Source: Asparagopsis taxiformis
Taxonomy: Eukaryota; Rhodophyta; Florideophyceae; Bonnemaisoniales; Bonnemaisoniaceae
Direction of reading: 5' to 3'
DNA: 64,000 nucleotides
NCBI GenBank assembly: GCA_030407315.1
Contig: JALQPE010000917.1
Location: forward strand, 28,249-92,248
The notes beneath the pieces were generated by a model that made no database searches, had not been told where the DNA came from, and worked only from the letters and a program-made list of their open reading frames with translations. This document shows positions 62,661 to 64,000 of the stretch, one piece after another (positions within the stretch are counted from its first letter, which is position 1; every line of letters starts with the position of its first letter). A program made the position numbers and the translations under genes.

Positions 62661-64000
62661 ATTCTTGCGCAGGCTGGGAACATGCAGCCAGTCGAAATAC
62701 ATACAGTCCGTTTTGAATGATCTCAGAATTGGCACGCACTCGTTCGCATTCCGAATGCACCATGTCGGGACAGGCTACAGCGCGCAGATTCAAGACTGGC
62801 TGCTGCATGTATCGAGCAAGCTGGTAGCATCCACACGCACTCCGACGCAGTACTTGTCTCGCGCTGGGCGCAATTATATTTTCGGCGTGTGGAACAAACA
62901 TAGTTCAGAATCAGGAGGTGGTTGTGAGGATGAGACTGCTACACGAGACGTATGCGCTGCTTGCAAGTGCCAGTTGACAATAGTGAAATCATCAGCGAAA
63001 TGTCGGATGATGGAAGTTCGTTCAGTCGGGATGGCGCACGTATAGAAAGTGGCGTGCCGTTTGTCGGAACAAGACGGTGGCGCAGAGGTGGACACAAAGT
63101 GGAATTGATCGAGATGAGGAATGTGATTGCGATGCTGCGAGTTGCTCACATGGGCGTACATTGCATTGCGATCCCAGTCCAAGTGGATGGGAAAATGTAA
63201 AATCTGAGTGTTTTCGGGTACTTCGAGCCTTCAATGAGGCACTGGGATTCTCCGATTCACTGCCTGTAAAGTGCCGTGATTGTTTCGAGTCTTCTGCATC
63301 GCACGGAGATTCATTGTGGCGTAGACACTCGCCGCTGGCTGCGACGTGACTCGCGGGCGATCGATGCAGTTGCCGATATGTGAGCCCCGGCGTTGTGGCG
63401 ATGGGACGACACTGCGCTACTGCTCATCTGCAATAATGTTGTGGGTGCTTGTGATAGTGGGTGCCCGTTTCCTGCATGTGCGCAGCAAGAGAGCGTGCGT
63501 GTGTGGTACATTGGTACTAGTTTTCCGAGCCGCCGCGTGGATTCCATACCAACTTGTTGTACGCGATAACTTCGAGGCGAAATGTTTGGACCATTTGTTC
63601 TGCCAAGGAGTGCATCTGAGTGCGCGCACCGGTTTCGTCACATGACCGAATGTGTCGGTTGTGGCCGCTGAGTGTTGATGCCATTGTGCCGCTGCAGTGC
63701 GACATGTGCGATTGCGCGATCTATTACACGCTGTACTCTCTATTACATCAACTCACTGTTAGACACGTTCGCTCTCAACCCAATTTAATTAGTCACACAT
63801 TCGCCACGCACACTGTATCTATACCTGCAGCCTAACTATGCAATCATAATTGTTCGAAACCGAATCGACTATCTGCACTGCATTACCAACATCGTTCTTC
63901 TGACAACTACGACAACAGAAAAAGATATAAAACACATTGTAATATACTGAAACAAACAGTGATGGCGTCCATTCCGAAAAAGCTTCAGTAGTCCCCGCTC
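62661..64000. other. Right-edge region without a confident gene
   Basis: Overlapping short frames on both strands (for example 62623-63045 and 63346-63645) have no recognisable domain. Some could be downstream remnants of the coiled-coil gene. AT content rises after 63,700. No RNA gene or repeat was noticed. Confidence 0.35.

Overview
This is eukaryotic nuclear DNA, most like a florideophyte red alga such as Chondrus (inference; no database was consulted). Genes at the left end are short, close together and almost intronless; the one clear intron is 82 bp. The rest is dominated by transposable elements. A decayed fragment of the plastid isoprenoid gene DXR and an organellar tyrosyl-tRNA synthetase suggest a plastid-bearing host.

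Layout. 1-9.3 kb is a gene-dense island: the 5' end of an unidentified gene at the window edge, POLD3, organellar TyrRS, two unidentified membrane proteins, PPWD1 (WD40-cyclophilin) and a probable plastid-targeted protein of unknown function. 10.37-13.21 kb is a piggyBac-like transposon flanked by CTAG rather than TTAA. 14.0-15.6 kb holds gypsy debris and a truncated LTR.

16.15-26.67 kb is the most striking object: a 10.5-kb DNA transposon with two 1,864-bp, almost identical terminal inverted repeats and a 4-bp target duplication. It encodes a fused ParB-like/beta-class DNA methyltransferase and a DDE-like transposase whose frame is broken by one TGA. A diverged, decayed relative of the methyltransferase lies just outside it (27.9-29.6 kb). 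31-36.3 kb has four copies of a 259-bp MITE and two 80-bp twin-hairpin structures. 34.6-39.5 kb is a decayed Ty1/copia element carrying two of those MITEs. 40.7-42.0 kb is a broken Harbinger-like transposase.

42.9-50.9 kb contains two paralogous secreted Cys-rich/poly-Thr proteins in a duplicated block. Between them lie a piggyBac-derived MITE and remnants of conserved genes on one strand: TFIIH subunit 5 (possibly intact), DXR and an Aurora-type kinase. 51.1-57.33 kb is a complete, fairly young Ty3/gypsy chromovirus-like insertion (TSD CTCTG), itself split by a solo LTR (TSD CGTGG). 58.6-60.3 kb is a truncated copia pol, followed by a field of GAACAGT repeats and a frameshifted coiled-coil gene.

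Housekeeping functions (replication, organellar translation, splicing-associated PPIase, TFIIH) sit in the compact island or as fragments. The rest is successive transposon invasion, whose order can be read from nesting: MITEs inside copia, solo LTR inside gypsy.
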